NCBI RefSeq assembly: GCF_000421965.1
Contig: NZ_ATAY01000071.1
Location: forward strand, 1 to 33,102
Direction: 5' to 3'
Length of the DNA: 33,102 nt
From: Ruminiclostridium papyrosolvens C7
GTDB lineage: Bacteria > Bacillota > Clostridia > Acetivibrionales > DSM-1351
The notes under the pieces are model-generated. The model was not told the origin of the DNA. It did not search any database and saw nothing but the letters and a program-made list of their open reading frames with translations. The number at the start of each line of letters is the position of its first letter. Position 1 is the stretch's first letter. Of the stretch, positions 13,383 through 23,038 are shown piece after piece. The position numbers and the translations under genes were made by a program.

Positions 13383-14225
13383 CTAATGGTTCAAATACTT
13401 TGCCAACTCTTTCGCTGCATCTTCTACTGTAAATATATTCTCATTTATACCGGGATAAACGGCTTTAAGCTTTTTCATCAGGTATGTTACCTGAGGGGCT
13501 GAAAGGCCTATTTTCTCTAATTCTTCAGGCTGCGAGTATATCTCTTTTGAAGGTTTGTCCATGAATATGGTACCTTCATTCATGACAATTACCCTCTCCG
13601 CTAGTCTTGCAATATCCTCCATACTGTGTGAAACAAGAATGATGGTCATGTTTGAATCTTTATGCAATTTGGTTATATAACCGAATATTTCATCCCTTCC
13701 CTTTGGGTCAAGCCCTGCCGTAGGCTCATCCAATACCAGAATCTGAGGAGTCATTGCTACAACCCCTGCAATTGCAACCCTTCTTTTCTGGCCTCCGGAA
13801 AGTTCAAAAGGTGATTTCTCAAGAACAGCTTCATCAAGGCCCACCGATTGTATCGCCGCCATTACTCTTTCATCAATTTCATTCTGTGAAAGCCCTTGTT
13901 TCAATAATCCAAAGGATATATCCTTTTTTACGGTCTCTTCAAAAAGCTGATGTTCCGGGTACTGAAATACAATTCCAACCTGGCGTCTCAATTCCTTCAG
14001 GTTCTTTTGCTTTGTATCAATCCCATTAATTACTACCCGTCCCTTTGTCGGCTTTAAAATACCGTTTAAATGCTGTATTAATGTAGACTTTCCGGAACCT
14101 GTGTGACCGATAATTCCTATAAACGTTCCATCATCTATTTCAATATTTACGTCATGGAGGGCATTTTTCTCGAAAGGTCCGCCTCCCATATACGTATAAT
14201 ATAAATCCTCAACTTTTATTGGCAT
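13383..14225 (-). CDS. ecfA2: ECF transporter ATP-binding protein EcfA2
   Basis: 280 aa ABC ATPase: Walker A GHTGSGKST (about 38-46), a Q-loop near FQYPEHQLF, signature LSGGQKRRVAIAG, Walker B LVLDEPTAGLDPKGR and switch His in VSHS. The DEPTAGLD form and the neighbours mark it as the EcfA' (A2) subunit. It pairs with EcfA1 and EcfT to energize substrate-specific S components encoded elsewhere. The start is ATG 14225 with AGGAG. It is separated from ecfA1 by an oppositely oriented methyltransferase gene. Confidence 0.96.
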   Translation of the reverse strand: MPIKVEDLYYTYMGGGPFEKNALHDVNIEIDDGTFIGIIGHTGSGKSTLIQHLNGILKPTKGRVVINGIDTKQKNLKELRRQVGIVFQYPEHQLFEETVKKDISFGLLKQGLSQNEIDERVMAAIQSVGLDEAVLEKSPFELSGGQKRRVAIAGVVAMTPQILVLDEPTAGLDPKGRDEIFGYITKLHKDSNMTIILVSHSMEDIARLAERVIVMNEGTIFMDKPSKEIYSQPEELEKIGLSAPQVTYLMKKLKAVYPGINENIFTVEDAAKELAKYLNH

Positions 14226-14302
14226 GTCCTACTCCTGTGGTTAAATTATCTTATAACATTACAAATTATAATACCATAAATGAACTATATTAGTGAAGGG
14301 TT

Positions 14303-14318
14303 AAGCATTTTAATGCTT
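14303..14318. repeat. 16-bp palindrome in the ecfA2/methyltransferase intergenic region
   Basis: AAGCATT-TT-AATGCTT lies within the 196-base divergent gap between ecfA2 (minus) and the methyltransferase gene (plus). It could be a regulator site or a chance AT-rich palindrome. No convincing promoter on either strand can be fixed here. Confidence 0.35.
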
Positions 14319-14421
14319 TATCAGTTAAACTATATATTTATTATTAATCTTGATGAATGAAATATCTCCAATTATATATTATAATATTTATTATTATAAG
14401 TTAGGGAGGGTGTTAAACTAA

Positions 14422-15018
14422 ATGAGTCAGCACTATTTTACTGAAAATCCTGAATCTGAAATAAAAGAAAAAACCTTTACAGAGAGTATATGTGGTTCTT
14501 CCCTTACTTTTACCTCCGTGAGCGGTGTTTTTTCATTTGAAACCAAAATAGACAGGGCCTCAGAAAATCTTATTAAAAATTTCACTCCAAGTGGCTTGTC
14601 AGTACTTGATATCGGTTGCGGATACGGAGCTATTGGACTTTTTATTAAAAGCATATTTCCTCAGCAAAACATTACAATGATAGATGTTAATAATAGAGCA
14701 TTGGACTATACCAAAAAAAATGCCGCAAATAACAATCTTTCCATCGAAGCATTAAACAGTAATCTTTTTAGTTCCCTTGAAGAAAGAACCTTTGATGATA
14801 TAATATCAAACCCTCCAATAGCCGCTGGTAAGGAATTGAACACCAGATTGATTACCGAATCCTACGAACACCTTTCAAAAAATGGTGCACTATGGCTTGT
14901 AGCATTTCATAATAAGGGTGGTTCCACTTTAAAAAAGATTATGGAAATAGTTTTCGGCAATGTAATTGATGTAGACAAAAGCGGCGGGGTAAGAGTATAT
15001 AAATCAATTAAGAAATAA
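14422..15018 (+). CDS. RsmC/YbxB-like class I methyltransferase
   Basis: 198 aa, SAM-dependent. The N-terminal HYFTENP and VSGVFSFETKIDRASE match RsmC/YbxB-type rRNA guanine-N2 methyltransferases. Motif I is LDIGCGYG (62-69), the acidic motif II is IDVN (87-90), and motif IV is NPPI (130-133), typical for N-methylation of bases. The probable substrate is 16S rRNA, but the exact base is not provable here. The start is ATG 14422 with AGGGAGGG. It lies on the opposite strand to every neighbour and ends one base from the ecfA1 stop. Confidence 0.88.
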   Translation: MSQHYFTENPESEIKEKTFTESICGSSLTFTSVSGVFSFETKIDRASENLIKNFTPSGLSVLDIGCGYGAIGLFIKSIFPQQNITMIDVNNRALDYTKKNAANNNLSIEALNSNLFSSLEERTFDDIISNPPIAAGKELNTRLITESYEHLSKNGALWLVAFHNKGGSTLKKIMEIVFGNVIDVDKSGGVRVYKSIKK

Positions 15019-15019
15019 G

Positions 15020-15865
15020 TTATATTTCCTTTAAAATTTCAAAAGCTTCTTCTACTGTCAACGGTAATTTATCAACATTAATACCATAATCTTTTAGACG
15101 GTAAGTTAGTTCAGTAACCTGCGGAACATCTAATCTCAGGTTTTTTACTGTATCAACATTACTAAATACTTCTTTAGGAGTCCCATCAAGAACAACTCCG
15201 CCATTATCTATAATTATAAGTCTGTTTGCAATTGCTGCTTCGTCCATATGGTGGGTTATGTGTATTATAGTAATACCCTCTTCTTTATTTAGTTTTTTTA
15301 AAACATTTATAACTTCTTTTCGCCCTATAGGATCAAGCATTGAGGTAGCTTCATCAAGAATAATACATTCCGGCTTCATTGCAAGGATACCTGCAATAGC
15401 AACTCTCTGCTTCTGACCTCCTGACAGCATATGGGGTGCACTTTTTTTATAATCCGCAATCCCCACTGTCTGTAATGCTTCATCAACCCTTATTCTTATT
15501 TTAGAAGGTTCTATACCCAGATTTTCCGGTCCGAATGCTACATCCTCTTCAACAGTTGTAGCTATTATTTGGTTATCCGGATTTTGGAACACCATTCCTG
15601 CAGTGCTTCTAATATCCCATAAATTGTTTTCATCAGCGGTATTTTTCCCTAAAACAATAACCTTGCCTTCAACAGGCGTCAAAAGAGCGTTAAGAAGCCT
15701 TGCAAATGTTGACTTTCCCGATCCGTTTCTTCCTAATATTACTACAAAATCACCCTTTTCTATTGTAGTACTTACATGTTCCAATGCAGGAATATCAATA
15801 TTTACTTCTCCATATGATTTATATGAAAAACTGACGTTTTCAATTTCGAACATATTATTACTCAT
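15020..15865 (-). CDS. ecfA1: ECF transporter ATP-binding protein EcfA1
   Basis: 281 aa from ATG 15865, with GGAGG 7 nt upstream; a TTG at 15880 precedes that SD and is rejected. Walker A is [10 protein letters not shown]-loop FQNPDNQI, signature [13 protein letters not shown], Walker [16 protein letters not shown] and switch His in ITHH. The DEATSMLDP form is characteristic of EcfA1. It has its own promoter just upstream, so it can be expressed apart from the ribosomal operon, which ends in a terminator at 15939. Confidence 0.96.
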   Translation of the reverse strand: MSNNMFEIENVSFSYKSYGEVNIDIPALEHVSTTIEKGDFVVILGRNGSGKSTFARLLNALLTPVEGKVIVLGKNTADENNLWDIRSTAGMVFQNPDNQIIATTVEEDVAFGPENLGIEPSKIRIRVDEALQTVGIADYKKSAPHMLSGGQKQRVAIAGILAMKPECIILDEATSMLDPIGRKEVINVLKKLNKEEGITIIHITHHMDEAAIANRLIIIDNGGVVLDGTPKEVFSNVDTVKNLRLDVPQVTELTYRLKDYGINVDKLPLTVEEAFEILKEI

Positions 15866-15896
15866 TGAAAAGCCTCCCAAATAACAACCCTCTTAT

Positions 15897-15925
15897 ATTT
15901 TATACAGTTATTATATTTCTATCAA
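15897..15925 (-). promoter_or_regulatory. Promoter of ecfA1
   Basis: On the minus strand, TTGATA (15925-15920), a 17-base spacer and TAAAAT (15902-15897), located between the rplQ terminator and ecfA1. Confidence 0.6.
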
Positions 15926-15938
15926 AGTATATAAATAT

Positions 15939-15969
15939 GGGGATTAAACATTTTTACAGTTTAATCCCC
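15939..15969 (-). terminator. Terminator after rplQ
   Basis: GGGGATTAAAC (15939-15949) and GTTTAATCCCC (15959-15969) form a perfect 11-bp stem. The T-tract after it on the minus strand is weak (ATATTTATAT), so read-through into ecfA1 is possible. It marks the end of the S10-spc-alpha transcript. Confidence 0.7.
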
Positions 15970-16015
15970 ACATAATAATCACTTAGATATATGTTGATAC
16001 AGATATTTAAGTATA

Positions 16016-16540
16016 TTAAACCAATTCAAGTATTACCATCTCTGCAGCATCGCCTCTTCTAGGTCCGAGCTTATAGATTCTGGTATAACCGCCTTTTTTG
16101 TCCTTGTACTTAGGAGCTATTTCATCAAAAAGCTTATCTGTGATGTTGATATTCTCTCCATCAGCAGTTGTTGGTCTATATACCCAGTTCATTATAAGTC
16201 TTCTAGCATGTAGTCTTGAAGCATTATCAACAGATACCATATCTGTCTTTTGCTCTCTGTCTACTACAAAATATTTCTTACCATTCTTTGATGTTTTAGT
16301 ATCGGTAAGCTTCTTTCCTTTGCCATCAACTTTTGCAGCACTAACCTTAATTTGTTTTGAAGTAAAGTTATCTGCTTCCTTGATTGCTAAAGTGATAAGT
16401 TTTTCTGCTATACTTTTAACTTCCTTGGCTCTTGCCTCGGTAGTTTCAATTCTACCACTTACAAATAAAGCTGTTGTAAGATTCTTTAAAATTGCCTTTC
16501 TCTGGTCTGTTGCACGCCCCAACTTTCTTTGACCTGGCAT
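16016..16540 (-). CDS. rplQ: 50S ribosomal protein L17 with internal insertion
   Basis: 174 aa, against about 115-125 for most bacterial L17. The N-terminal half ([39 protein letters not shown]) and the C-terminal end ([19 protein letters not shown]) are standard. Residues about 56-107 form an extra Lys-rich segment, between LAIKEAD and SRLHARRL. The frame is open throughout and the flanks are intact, so this is an insertion in the protein and no frameshift. The start is ATG 16540 with GGAGGG. It is the last gene of the alpha operon. Confidence 0.96.
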   Translation of the reverse strand: MPGQRKLGRATDQRKAILKNLTTALFVSGRIETTEARAKEVKSIAEKLITLAIKEADNFTSKQIKVSAAKVDGKGKKLTDTKTSKNGKKYFVVDREQKTDMVSVDNASRLHARRLIMNWVYRPTTADGENINITDKLFDEIAPKYKDKKGGYTRIYKLGPRRGDAAEMVILELV

Positions 16541-16604
16541 TACCTATCCCTCCTTGCCTCGTATTTTACACTACTATATAATTAGCGTCTAATTTTTATA
16601 ACAA

Positions 16605-17552
16605 TTATTCTTCACTTGGCGCTAAGAACAATCCAAGTGCCTGAAGTTTCTGGAGAACCTCTTCAAGAGATTTTCTTCCTAAGTTTCTTACCTTCATCAT
16701 ATCCTCTTCGGTTCTGTTGGTAAGATCCTCTACAGTATTGATTCCTGCTCTTTTTAAACAGTTATATGATCTAACTGATAAATCGAGCTCTTCAATAGTC
16801 ATTTCAAGAACTTTCTCTTTTTTAGTTTCTTCCTTTTCAACCATAATCTCAGTATGTTTAGCTTGATCAGACAAATCTACAAACAGATTTAAATGTTCAC
16901 TAAGTATTTTAGCTCCGAGACTAATAGCTTCATCAGGATTAATACTTCCGTCAGTCCAAACTTCAAGTGTCAGCTTATCATAATCAGTAATCTGACCAAC
17001 ACGTGTATTTTCAACAGTGTAATTTACTTTCTTGACGGGAGTATATATTGAATCAACAGGAATCACACCTATAGGTTGACCAGCCTGTTTATTCTTATCA
17101 GCAGAAACATATCCTCTGCCTTTGCTGATTACCATCTCCATGTAGAATCTATGATCGCCATTCAATGTTGCAATATGAAGGTCAGGATTAAGTATTTCTA
17201 CATCCTGGTCAGTGATAATATCACCAGCTGATATTGGCCCTTCTCCATTTGCATCGATATAAATAACCTTTGATCCTTCGCCATGAATTAATAATGAAAG
17301 AGATTTGATATTAAGTATTATCTCAGTCACGTCTTCTACTACCCCTGGAACTGTGGAGAATTCATGCAATACTCCATCAATCTTAATTGAATTGACAGCA
17401 GCACCGGGTAAAGAAGAAAGTAATATTCTTCTTAAAGAATTACCGAGGGTAATACCATAGCCTCTTTCCAAAGGCTCAACTATAAACTTGCCATAAGTGT
17501 TATCATCGCTATTTGATACACATTCAATTCTAGGCTTTTCTATTTCTATCAC
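16605..17552 (-). CDS. rpoA: RNA polymerase alpha subunit
   Basis: 315 aa from GTG 17552 (reading [10 protein letters not shown] like the family), with GGGAGGG before it. The NTD (about 1-230) has [20 protein letters not shown] and [10 protein letters not shown]. The CTD (about 245-310) has the helix-hairpin-helix [17 protein letters not shown] and [14 protein letters not shown] that binds UP elements and activators. It lies between rpsD and rplQ as usual. Confidence 0.98.
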   Translation of the reverse strand: MIEIEKPRIECVSNSDDNTYGKFIVEPLERGYGITLGNSLRRILLSSLPGAAVNSIKIDGVLHEFSTVPGVVEDVTEIILNIKSLSLLIHGEGSKVIYIDANGEGPISAGDIITDQDVEILNPDLHIATLNGDHRFYMEMVISKGRGYVSADKNKQAGQPIGVIPVDSIYTPVKKVNYTVENTRVGQITDYDKLTLEVWTDGSINPDEAISLGAKILSEHLNLFVDLSDQAKHTEIMVEKEETKKEKVLEMTIEELDLSVRSYNCLKRAGINTVEDLTNRTEEDMMKVRNLGRKSLEEVLQKLQALGLFLAPSEE

Positions 17553-17589
17553 CAAGAACCCTCCCTTAACAACTTTTTATTTTTTGAGG

Positions 17590-17645
17590 GCAACTGATTC
17601 TAAACGTACTTTTCATAGAGAATTATAAATAATTCTTTCAGTTGC
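17590..17645. repeat. Nested inverted repeats between rpsD and rpoA
   Basis: The outer arms GCAACTGA (17590-17597) and TCAGTTGC (17638-17645) enclose an inner hairpin GAATTAT-AA-ATAATTC (17620-17635). The 119-base gap would fold into a structured mRNA element after rpsD. It lacks a U-tract, so regulation or RNA processing is more likely than termination. Confidence 0.5.
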
Positions 17646-17674
17646 TTCCAAGTTATAAATCCATCTAATATATA

Positions 17675-18301
17675 TTACTTGGAGTACAACTCTACGATCA
17701 AGTGTTCTCTGATTGGTAAGTCAATATCTTCTCTTGCAGGAAGAGCCACAACTTTTCCTACCAGATTTTCTTCATTAAATTCCAACCATTTAGGAACAAC
17801 TTTTCCACCGGCAATTTCTCTAATTGATTTAACTTTTGGTGAACTCTTGCTCTTGTCAGCTACTGCTATAACATCTCCAACCTTTATAAGGTATGAAGGT
17901 ATGTTTACGCGCTTGCCATTTACTGTGAAATGACCATGTGTAACTAACTGCCTTGATTCAGGTCTTGAAGTACCCAGTCCAAGCCTGTATACTACGTTGT
18001 CAAGTCTTGTTTCAAGGATTTGAAGCAGGTTTTCACCTGTTATACCCTTACGTCTTGATGCCATTTCAAAGTATTGACTGAATTGGCCTTCCAAAACGCC
18101 ATAAAATCTTCTAACCTTAGCCTTTTCACGAAGCTGTATGCCGTATTCAGACATCTTCTTCTTTGCCTGTCCATGTTGGCCAGGTGCATAAGGTCTTCTT
18201 GCTACAGAACATTTATCAGTATAGCATCTCTCGCCCTTTAGAAAAAGCTTTTCGCCTTCTCTTCTGCAGAGTCTGCAAGATGCATCAGTATATCTTGCCA
18301 T
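17675..18301 (-). CDS. rpsD: 30S ribosomal protein S4 (zinc-binding form)
   Basis: 208 aa. The N terminus has the four-Cys zinc knuckle (Cys9, Cys12, Cys26, Cys31: [20 protein letters not shown]). The S4 RNA-binding domain is at about 97-160 ([36 protein letters not shown]). It is a primary 16S rRNA binder and a translational repressor in other bacteria. It is followed by a structured gap before rpoA. Confidence 0.98.
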   Translation of the reverse strand: MARYTDASCRLCRREGEKLFLKGERCYTDKCSVARRPYAPGQHGQAKKKMSEYGIQLREKAKVRRFYGVLEGQFSQYFEMASRRKGITGENLLQILETRLDNVVYRLGLGTSRPESRQLVTHGHFTVNGKRVNIPSYLIKVGDVIAVADKSKSSPKVKSIREIAGGKVVPKWLEFNEENLVGKVVALPAREDIDLPIREHLIVELYSK

Positions 18302-18331
18302 CTAAGTTTACACCTCCATAATAATTATCAA

Positions 18332-18736
18332 TTATACTCTCCTGCGCTTAGGTGGTCTGCAGCCGTTGTGCGGAATTGGTGTAACGTCTTTTATAAGACT
18401 TACTTCAAGTCCGGCAGCTTGCAAAGCTCTAATAGCTGCTTCTCTACCTGCTCCAGGTCCCTTTACGTATACTTCAACTGTCTTAAGTCCATGCTCCATT
18501 GCAGCTTTCGCAGCGGTTTCAGCAGCCATTTGTGCAGCAAACGGTGTGCTCTTTCTTGAACCTCTGAAACCAAGTCCACCTGCACTAGCCCATGATAGTG
18601 CATTTCCGGCAGTGTCTGTCAAGGTAACAATTGTATTATTAAAAGATGAACGGATATGAGCAGCTCCACGTTCAATGTTTTTACGTTCTCTTCTTTTTCT
18701 GGTAGTTCTTTTAGCACCAGCAGTCTTCGTTGCCAT
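18332..18736 (-). CDS. rpsK: 30S ribosomal protein S11
   Basis: 134 aa with the family motifs [51 protein letters not shown] and the conserved end [18 protein letters not shown]. It binds 16S rRNA in the platform and contacts mRNA near the exit site. Its ATG is preceded by GGAGG, 21 bases after the rpsM stop. Confidence 0.98.
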   Translation of the reverse strand: MATKTAGAKRTTRKRRERKNIERGAAHIRSSFNNTIVTLTDTAGNALSWASAGGLGFRGSRKSTPFAAQMAAETAAKAAMEHGLKTVEVYVKGPGAGREAAIRALQAAGLEVSLIKDVTPIPHNGCRPPKRRRV

Positions 18737-18757
18737 TTGTTCGCAAACCTCCTTTAA

Positions 18758-19126
18758 CTATTTCTTTTTGCCGCTAACGGGCTTTGAAGGGCCTTTTCTA
18801 GTCCTTGCATTTGTCTTTGTACGCTGTCCCCTTACAGGAAGACCCATTCTGTGTCTTCTTCCCCTGTAGCATCCGATTTCAATAAGACGCTTGATGTTTA
18901 AAGCTATTTCTCTTCTAAGGTCACCTTCAACCTTGTATTCTTTGTCGATTATTTCTCTGATTTTGTTAATTTCATCATCAGTCAGATCTCTAACACGAGT
19001 ATCAGGGTTAACGCCAGTCTTAACAAGAATTTCGTTAGACTTGGGTCTTCCAATACCGTAAATATAAGTGAGACCAATTTCTACCCTTTTCTCTCTGGGC
19101 AAATCTACTCCGGCAATACGTGCCAT
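18758..19126 (-). CDS. rpsM: 30S ribosomal protein S13
   Basis: 122 aa with [20 protein letters not shown], the helix-two-turn-helix ([17 protein letters not shown]), [20 protein letters not shown] and a basic tail (SGKKK). It contacts the P-site tRNA and bridges to the large subunit. It is the first gene of the alpha group after an unusually long 234-base gap from rpmJ. Confidence 0.98.
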   Translation of the reverse strand: MARIAGVDLPREKRVEIGLTYIYGIGRPKSNEILVKTGVNPDTRVRDLTDDEINKIREIIDKEYKVEGDLRREIALNIKRLIEIGCYRGRRHRMGLPVRGQRTKTNARTRKGPSKPVSGKKK

Positions 19127-19360
19127 CTTTACTTACACCTCCATTAAAATTCGTGCCGCCATACTTGCGCCACTCAAACTAATTCTCCACCGATTGGATC
19201 ATGAAATTTAACGATGCCATTCCCATAGGCTCATGTCCAAACGATATCGTCAAATATTTAAAATATCAACAAGAAAACAATGAATCGGGAAATTCTTTTG
19301 TTCAGCCGCTTCTTGCCGAGATTTTACAAAAATTAATAATACCTAGATGTGGGTCCAATA

Positions 19361-19474
19361 TTAACCCTGTTTTTGCTTATGCTTTGGGTTTTCGCAGATA
19401 ACCATAACTCTGCCTTTTCTTTTGATAATTTTGCACTTTTCGCATATAGTCTTAACTGATGGTTTTACTTTCAT
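19361..19474 (-). CDS. rpmJ: 50S ribosomal protein L36
   Basis: 37 aa, too short for most ORF thresholds. [20 protein letters not shown] contains Cys11 and Cys14; Cys27 and His32 complete the zinc site of the C+ form. The start is ATG 19474, preceded by AAGGAGG. It follows infA after about 90 bases. Confidence 0.97.
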
Positions 19475-19567
19475 CGCTATATCCTCCTTATAATAAGAAA
19501 AAATCTGCTTAATTAGTTAATTGGGTAATACTTTTTATATTAATAAATAAATACCTTTAGGTATATA

Positions 19568-19786
19568 TTATTTTGCTCTCCAAGTTATCCTTCCTCTGGT
19601 AAGGTCGTATGGTGACAATTCAAGGGTTACCTTATCTCCCGGAAGAATCCTTATGAAATTCATTCTGAGCTTACCTGATATGTGAGCCAGAACCTTATGC
19701 CCGTTCTCAAGCTCTACCTGAAACATAGCATTAGGTAGTGCTTCAATAACAGTACCTTCAACCTCTATAACATCATCTTTTGCCAA
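19568..19786 (-). CDS. infA: Translation initiation factor IF-1
   Basis: 72 aa from TTG 19786, with AGGAGGTG upstream, giving the family start ([18 protein letters not shown]). A longer frame from 19819 would add residues that include the SD. It has one S1/OB fold: [35 protein letters not shown], and the end RGRITWRAK. It blocks the A site during initiation. Confidence 0.98.
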   Translation of the reverse strand: MAKDDVIEVEGTVIEALPNAMFQVELENGHKVLAHISGKLRMNFIRILPGDKVTLELSPYDLTRGRITWRAK

Positions 19787-19840
19787 ACTAACACCTCCTC
19801 CAAAGGATACATAATACATTTATAAATTCATTGCTCTTAA

Positions 19841-20122
19841 CTAAACTTTACTGTCAACAGGTACATTATATTCAACAAGTGCCTTCCTTATCTCGGCATT
19901 TGTGCATTTTTCTCCTGAAGAAATTTTCTGTGCTATAGCTTCGATAACATTGTCTGTAATAATCAGGTGCTTCAATTTCTTCTTTTTAGGATTCTCCAAT
20001 CTTCTGGAGCTTCCGTCACTGATAAGTACATAACTATCAGCAATCAAACCTGTTACTACAAATATTTTTCCTGCGTCCCGCCCTGCTTTAGAAAGTACAA
20101 CCTGTCCCAGGACTACATTCAA
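19841..20122 (-). CDS. KOW-domain RNA-binding protein (L14e-like)
   Basis: 93 aa, starting at TTG 20122 with AGAGGTG. The N-terminal KOW motif is GQVVLSKAGRDAGKIFVVTG (about 6-25), with NPKKKKLKHL after it and a helical C terminus. This small protein is regularly found between map and infA in Firmicutes and is thought to be ribosome-associated. Its role is not established. Confidence 0.9.
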   Translation of the reverse strand: MNVVLGQVVLSKAGRDAGKIFVVTGLIADSYVLISDGSSRRLENPKKKKLKHLIITDNVIEAIAQKISSGEKCTNAEIRKALVEYNVPVDSKV

Positions 20123-20230
20123 TGTAATTCACCTCTAAGCAATAAAATTTACACAGTCAAACCAAATATAAATTATACAGGAAAACTAAAATTATAACAA
20201 TACAATTTATAAAAATATCTAAAATATTTA

Positions 20231-20998
20231 TTAGAACCTTGTCAGTATAACCGGTCCGTCGTTAGTAATTGCTACTGTATTCTCATAGTGTGCAGAAAGC
20301 GATTTGTCAGTTGTTACAACAGTCCATCTATTTTCTAAAACTTTTACACTATAGCTACCTGCATTAATCATTGGCTCAACAGCTATCGTCATCCCGCTTT
20401 CAAGCCTTGGGCCTCTTCTCTTTGTAACATAATTAGGTATATCAGGCATCTCATGCAATTCTCTTCCAATACCGTGTCCTACAAAATCTCTGACAACCGA
20501 AAAGCCCTTACTCTCAACATGATTTTGAATAGCTTCTGAAATATCTCTTATGTGATTGCCTATAACCATTTGTTTTAATCCTTCAAAAAAACTCTGACGT
20601 GTTTCATCAATAAGTCTTTGTGCTTCAACAGTTATATTTCCTACTGCCAAAGTCCTTGCTGCGTCCGCATGATATCCGTTTAAGTACACACCAACATCTA
20701 TACTGATAATATCGCCATCTTTTAAAGGCTTTAAACTTGGTATCCCATGAACCACTTCCTCATTGATAGATGCACATATACTGGCGGGAAACGGATTCAT
20801 TCCAGGAACACCTACGTCGTATCCTTTAAAAGAAGGTGTTGCATGATTCTTTGTAATATACTCCTCAGCAATTCTGTCCAATTCCTTTGTGGTAACACCC
20901 GGTACAGTATTTTTCTTTATTAGTTGGAGAGCTCCATACAAAATCTCCCCAGCCTTTTTCATCTTTTCAATTTCAGATTGTGATTTTATAGTAAACAT
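20231..20998 (-). CDS. map: Methionine aminopeptidase, type I
   Basis: 255 aa. The five metal ligands are visible: Asp101, Asp112, His175, Glu208 and Glu239. The substrate His84 lies in EVVHGIP. No N-terminal zinc-finger extension is present, so this is the short bacterial form. It removes the initiator Met from nascent chains. It starts one base after the adk stop, so the two are coupled. Confidence 0.98.
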   Translation of the reverse strand: MFTIKSQSEIEKMKKAGEILYGALQLIKKNTVPGVTTKELDRIAEEYITKNHATPSFKGYDVGVPGMNPFPASICASINEEVVHGIPSLKPLKDGDIISIDVGVYLNGYHADAARTLAVGNITVEAQRLIDETRQSFFEGLKQMVIGNHIRDISEAIQNHVESKGFSVVRDFVGHGIGRELHEMPDIPNYVTKRRGPRLESGMTIAVEPMINAGSYSVKVLENRWTVVTTDKSLSAHYENTVAITNDGPVILTRF

Positions 20999-20999
20999 T

Positions 21000-21644
21000 T
21001 TAAATACCTAAAACTTTCATTACACGTTTTGATGTTTCTTCCACTTCTCCGGCACCCTCTGCTATTTTCAGCTTTCCAGCTTTTTCATAATAATTGATAA
21101 GGGGCTGTGTTTGCTTATGATATGTTTCAAGTCTGTTTAATACTGTTTCTGCAGCATCATCAGCTCTTTGTATAACAGGAGATTTGCAAACATCACATAT
21201 TCCTTCTTCTTTTGTGGGATTGAATACAACATTATATGTTGCGCCACAATTTGTACAAACACGTCTTCCGGACATTCTTTGTATAATATCTTCGTCCTTT
21301 ACATCTATTAAAAGAGCAACGTCCAGATTTATATTCATTTGTAGCAATACCTTATCAAGATATTCGGCCTGAGGAATTGTTCTTGGGAAACCATCCAAAA
21401 TAAATCCATTTGCACAGTCGTCATTTCCCAATCTGTCCTTTACTATTTCCACAGTCAGTTCATCCGGTACAAGCTCTCCCTTATCCATATATTCCTTTGC
21501 CTTTTGTCCAAGAGGAGTATTTCCCTTTATGTTCGCTCTGAAAATATCACCGGTTGAAATATGCGGAATATTAAGTTTTTCAGAAATAATTTTTGCTTGA
21601 GTTCCCTTTCCAGCTCCGGGAGCTCCTAATAATATGATCCTCAT
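21000..21644 (-). CDS. adk: Adenylate kinase (zinc-containing)
   Basis: 214 aa from ATG 21644, with AGAGGTGAC 7 nt upstream; a start at 21671 would precede the SD. The P-loop is [12 protein letters not shown], the AMP site [22 protein letters not shown] is present, and the lid has four Cys (CTNC and CDVC) for a structural zinc. It interconverts AMP + ATP and 2 ADP. The secY-adk-map order is standard for Firmicutes. Confidence 0.98.
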   Translation of the reverse strand: MRIILLGAPGAGKGTQAKIISEKLNIPHISTGDIFRANIKGNTPLGQKAKEYMDKGELVPDELTVEIVKDRLGNDDCANGFILDGFPRTIPQAEYLDKVLLQMNINLDVALLIDVKDEDIIQRMSGRRVCTNCGATYNVVFNPTKEEGICDVCKSPVIQRADDAAETVLNRLETYHKQTQPLINYYEKAGKLKIAEGAGEVEETSKRVMKVLGI

Positions 21645-21744
21645 TATTGTCACCTCTTTACAATTACTCATAACATTAAGTTTAGGGCTTATGACGTATC
21701 ATAAACCCCAAACCATTTGCTAACTAATCTAATTTGAAAGGACC

Positions 21745-23037
21745 TTATTCCAAGAATCCTTTATAATGTCTCATAAGCATTTGTGACTCGATTTGTCTTA
21801 CGGTATCAATTGCAACACCAACCAAGATCAGAACGCTTGTTCCAGCAAACCATACCCCTTGTACTCCTGTAATCCAACCAATAATATATGGGAATATAGT
21901 TATAAGAGCAAGGAACAATGCGCCAAACCAAGTTATCCTGTTCAATACCTTTGCAATATATTCGGAAGTTGGCTTACCAGGTCTTATACCCGGTATAAAT
22001 CCACCATTCTTCTTCATGTTATTAGCCAGTTCAATTGGATTGAACTGAACATAAGTGTAGAAGAATGTAAATCCGATAATTAATAATGCATAAAGTATTG
22101 CATAGGACCAATGGCCTGACCAATTCTTTATAAATCCAGCAAATCCGCCAGTCGCATTTGGTCTTGCAAACCCAACAATTGTTGAAGGAAGCATCATGAT
22201 AGACATTGCAAAGATTATAGGAATAACTCCTGCCCAGTTTACCTTTATAGGTAAGTGAGTACTTTGTCCTCCATAAACCTTTCTACCAACAACTCTTTTT
22301 GCATATTGTACAGGTATACGACGCTCAGCCTGATTAACCCAAACAACACAAGCAATAACAGCAACGAATACAACAAGTATTCCTAATATTGCTAAAATAC
22401 CTATTGCACCAGTTCCTAAGTTACCCAAAGTGTAGTTCTTTATAATATAGTTAGCCCCTGTAGGACCAGCTGACAATATACCTGCAAAAATCAACATTGA
22501 AATACCATTTCCAATACCGTACTCGGTGATTTGTTCACCAAGCCACATCAAAAATGCTGTTCCGGCAGTAAGTGTAAGTGTTACTGTAATGAAGGTTATA
22601 ACGTTAAGTCCTGAAATAAGTGCACCTCTTAGACCAATAGTAATGGCTGTAGCCTGTAAGAATGCCAAAATTACTGTTGCATATCTTATCCATTGACCTA
22701 TCTTTTTCCTGCCCTCTTCGCCTTCCTTTGATAACTGTTCCAGTTTTGGAATAGCAATCGTTAACAACTGCATAATAATTGATGCATTGATATATGGTGT
22801 TATACTCATTGCAAATATAGTTGCATTCTTAAAGGATCCACCACCAATGATATCAATAAAATTAAACAACTGTCCACCCTTTGAAATAAGCTGTGCGAAC
22901 CAATCAGGGTTCAGTCCAGGAACAGGGATTCTGGATCCTAATCTAAAAATTAGGAGAAGGCCAATAGTTATTAATATCTTTTTCTTTAAATCAGGAATCT
23001 TCCAGGAATTCTTAAGTGTATCCATCATTCCACTCAC
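21745..23037 (-). CDS. secY: Preprotein translocase subunit SecY
   Basis: 430 aa with ten membrane helices. The plug/TM2 region follows FNFIDIIGGGSFKNATIFAM and contains MSITPYINASIIMQLL. The cytoplasmic loop has QAERRIPVQYAKR, and PGIRPGKPTSEYI lies in the large C-terminal loop region. It forms the protein-conducting channel with SecE/SecG. It starts at GTG 23037, just after the rplO stop, with SD GAGGTGG. Confidence 0.98.
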   Translation of the reverse strand: MSGMMDTLKNSWKIPDLKKKILITIGLLLIFRLGSRIPVPGLNPDWFAQLISKGGQLFNFIDIIGGGSFKNATIFAMSITPYINASIIMQLLTIAIPKLEQLSKEGEEGRKKIGQWIRYATVILAFLQATAITIGLRGALISGLNVITFITVTLTLTAGTAFLMWLGEQITEYGIGNGISMLIFAGILSAGPTGANYIIKNYTLGNLGTGAIGILAILGILVVFVAVIACVVWVNQAERRIPVQYAKRVVGRKVYGGQSTHLPIKVNWAGVIPIIFAMSIMMLPSTIVGFARPNATGGFAGFIKNWSGHWSYAILYALLIIGFTFFYTYVQFNPIELANNMKKNGGFIPGIRPGKPTSEYIAKVLNRITWFGALFLALITIFPYIIGWITGVQGVWFAGTSVLILVGVAIDTVRQIESQMLMRHYKGFLE

Positions 23038-23038
23038 G

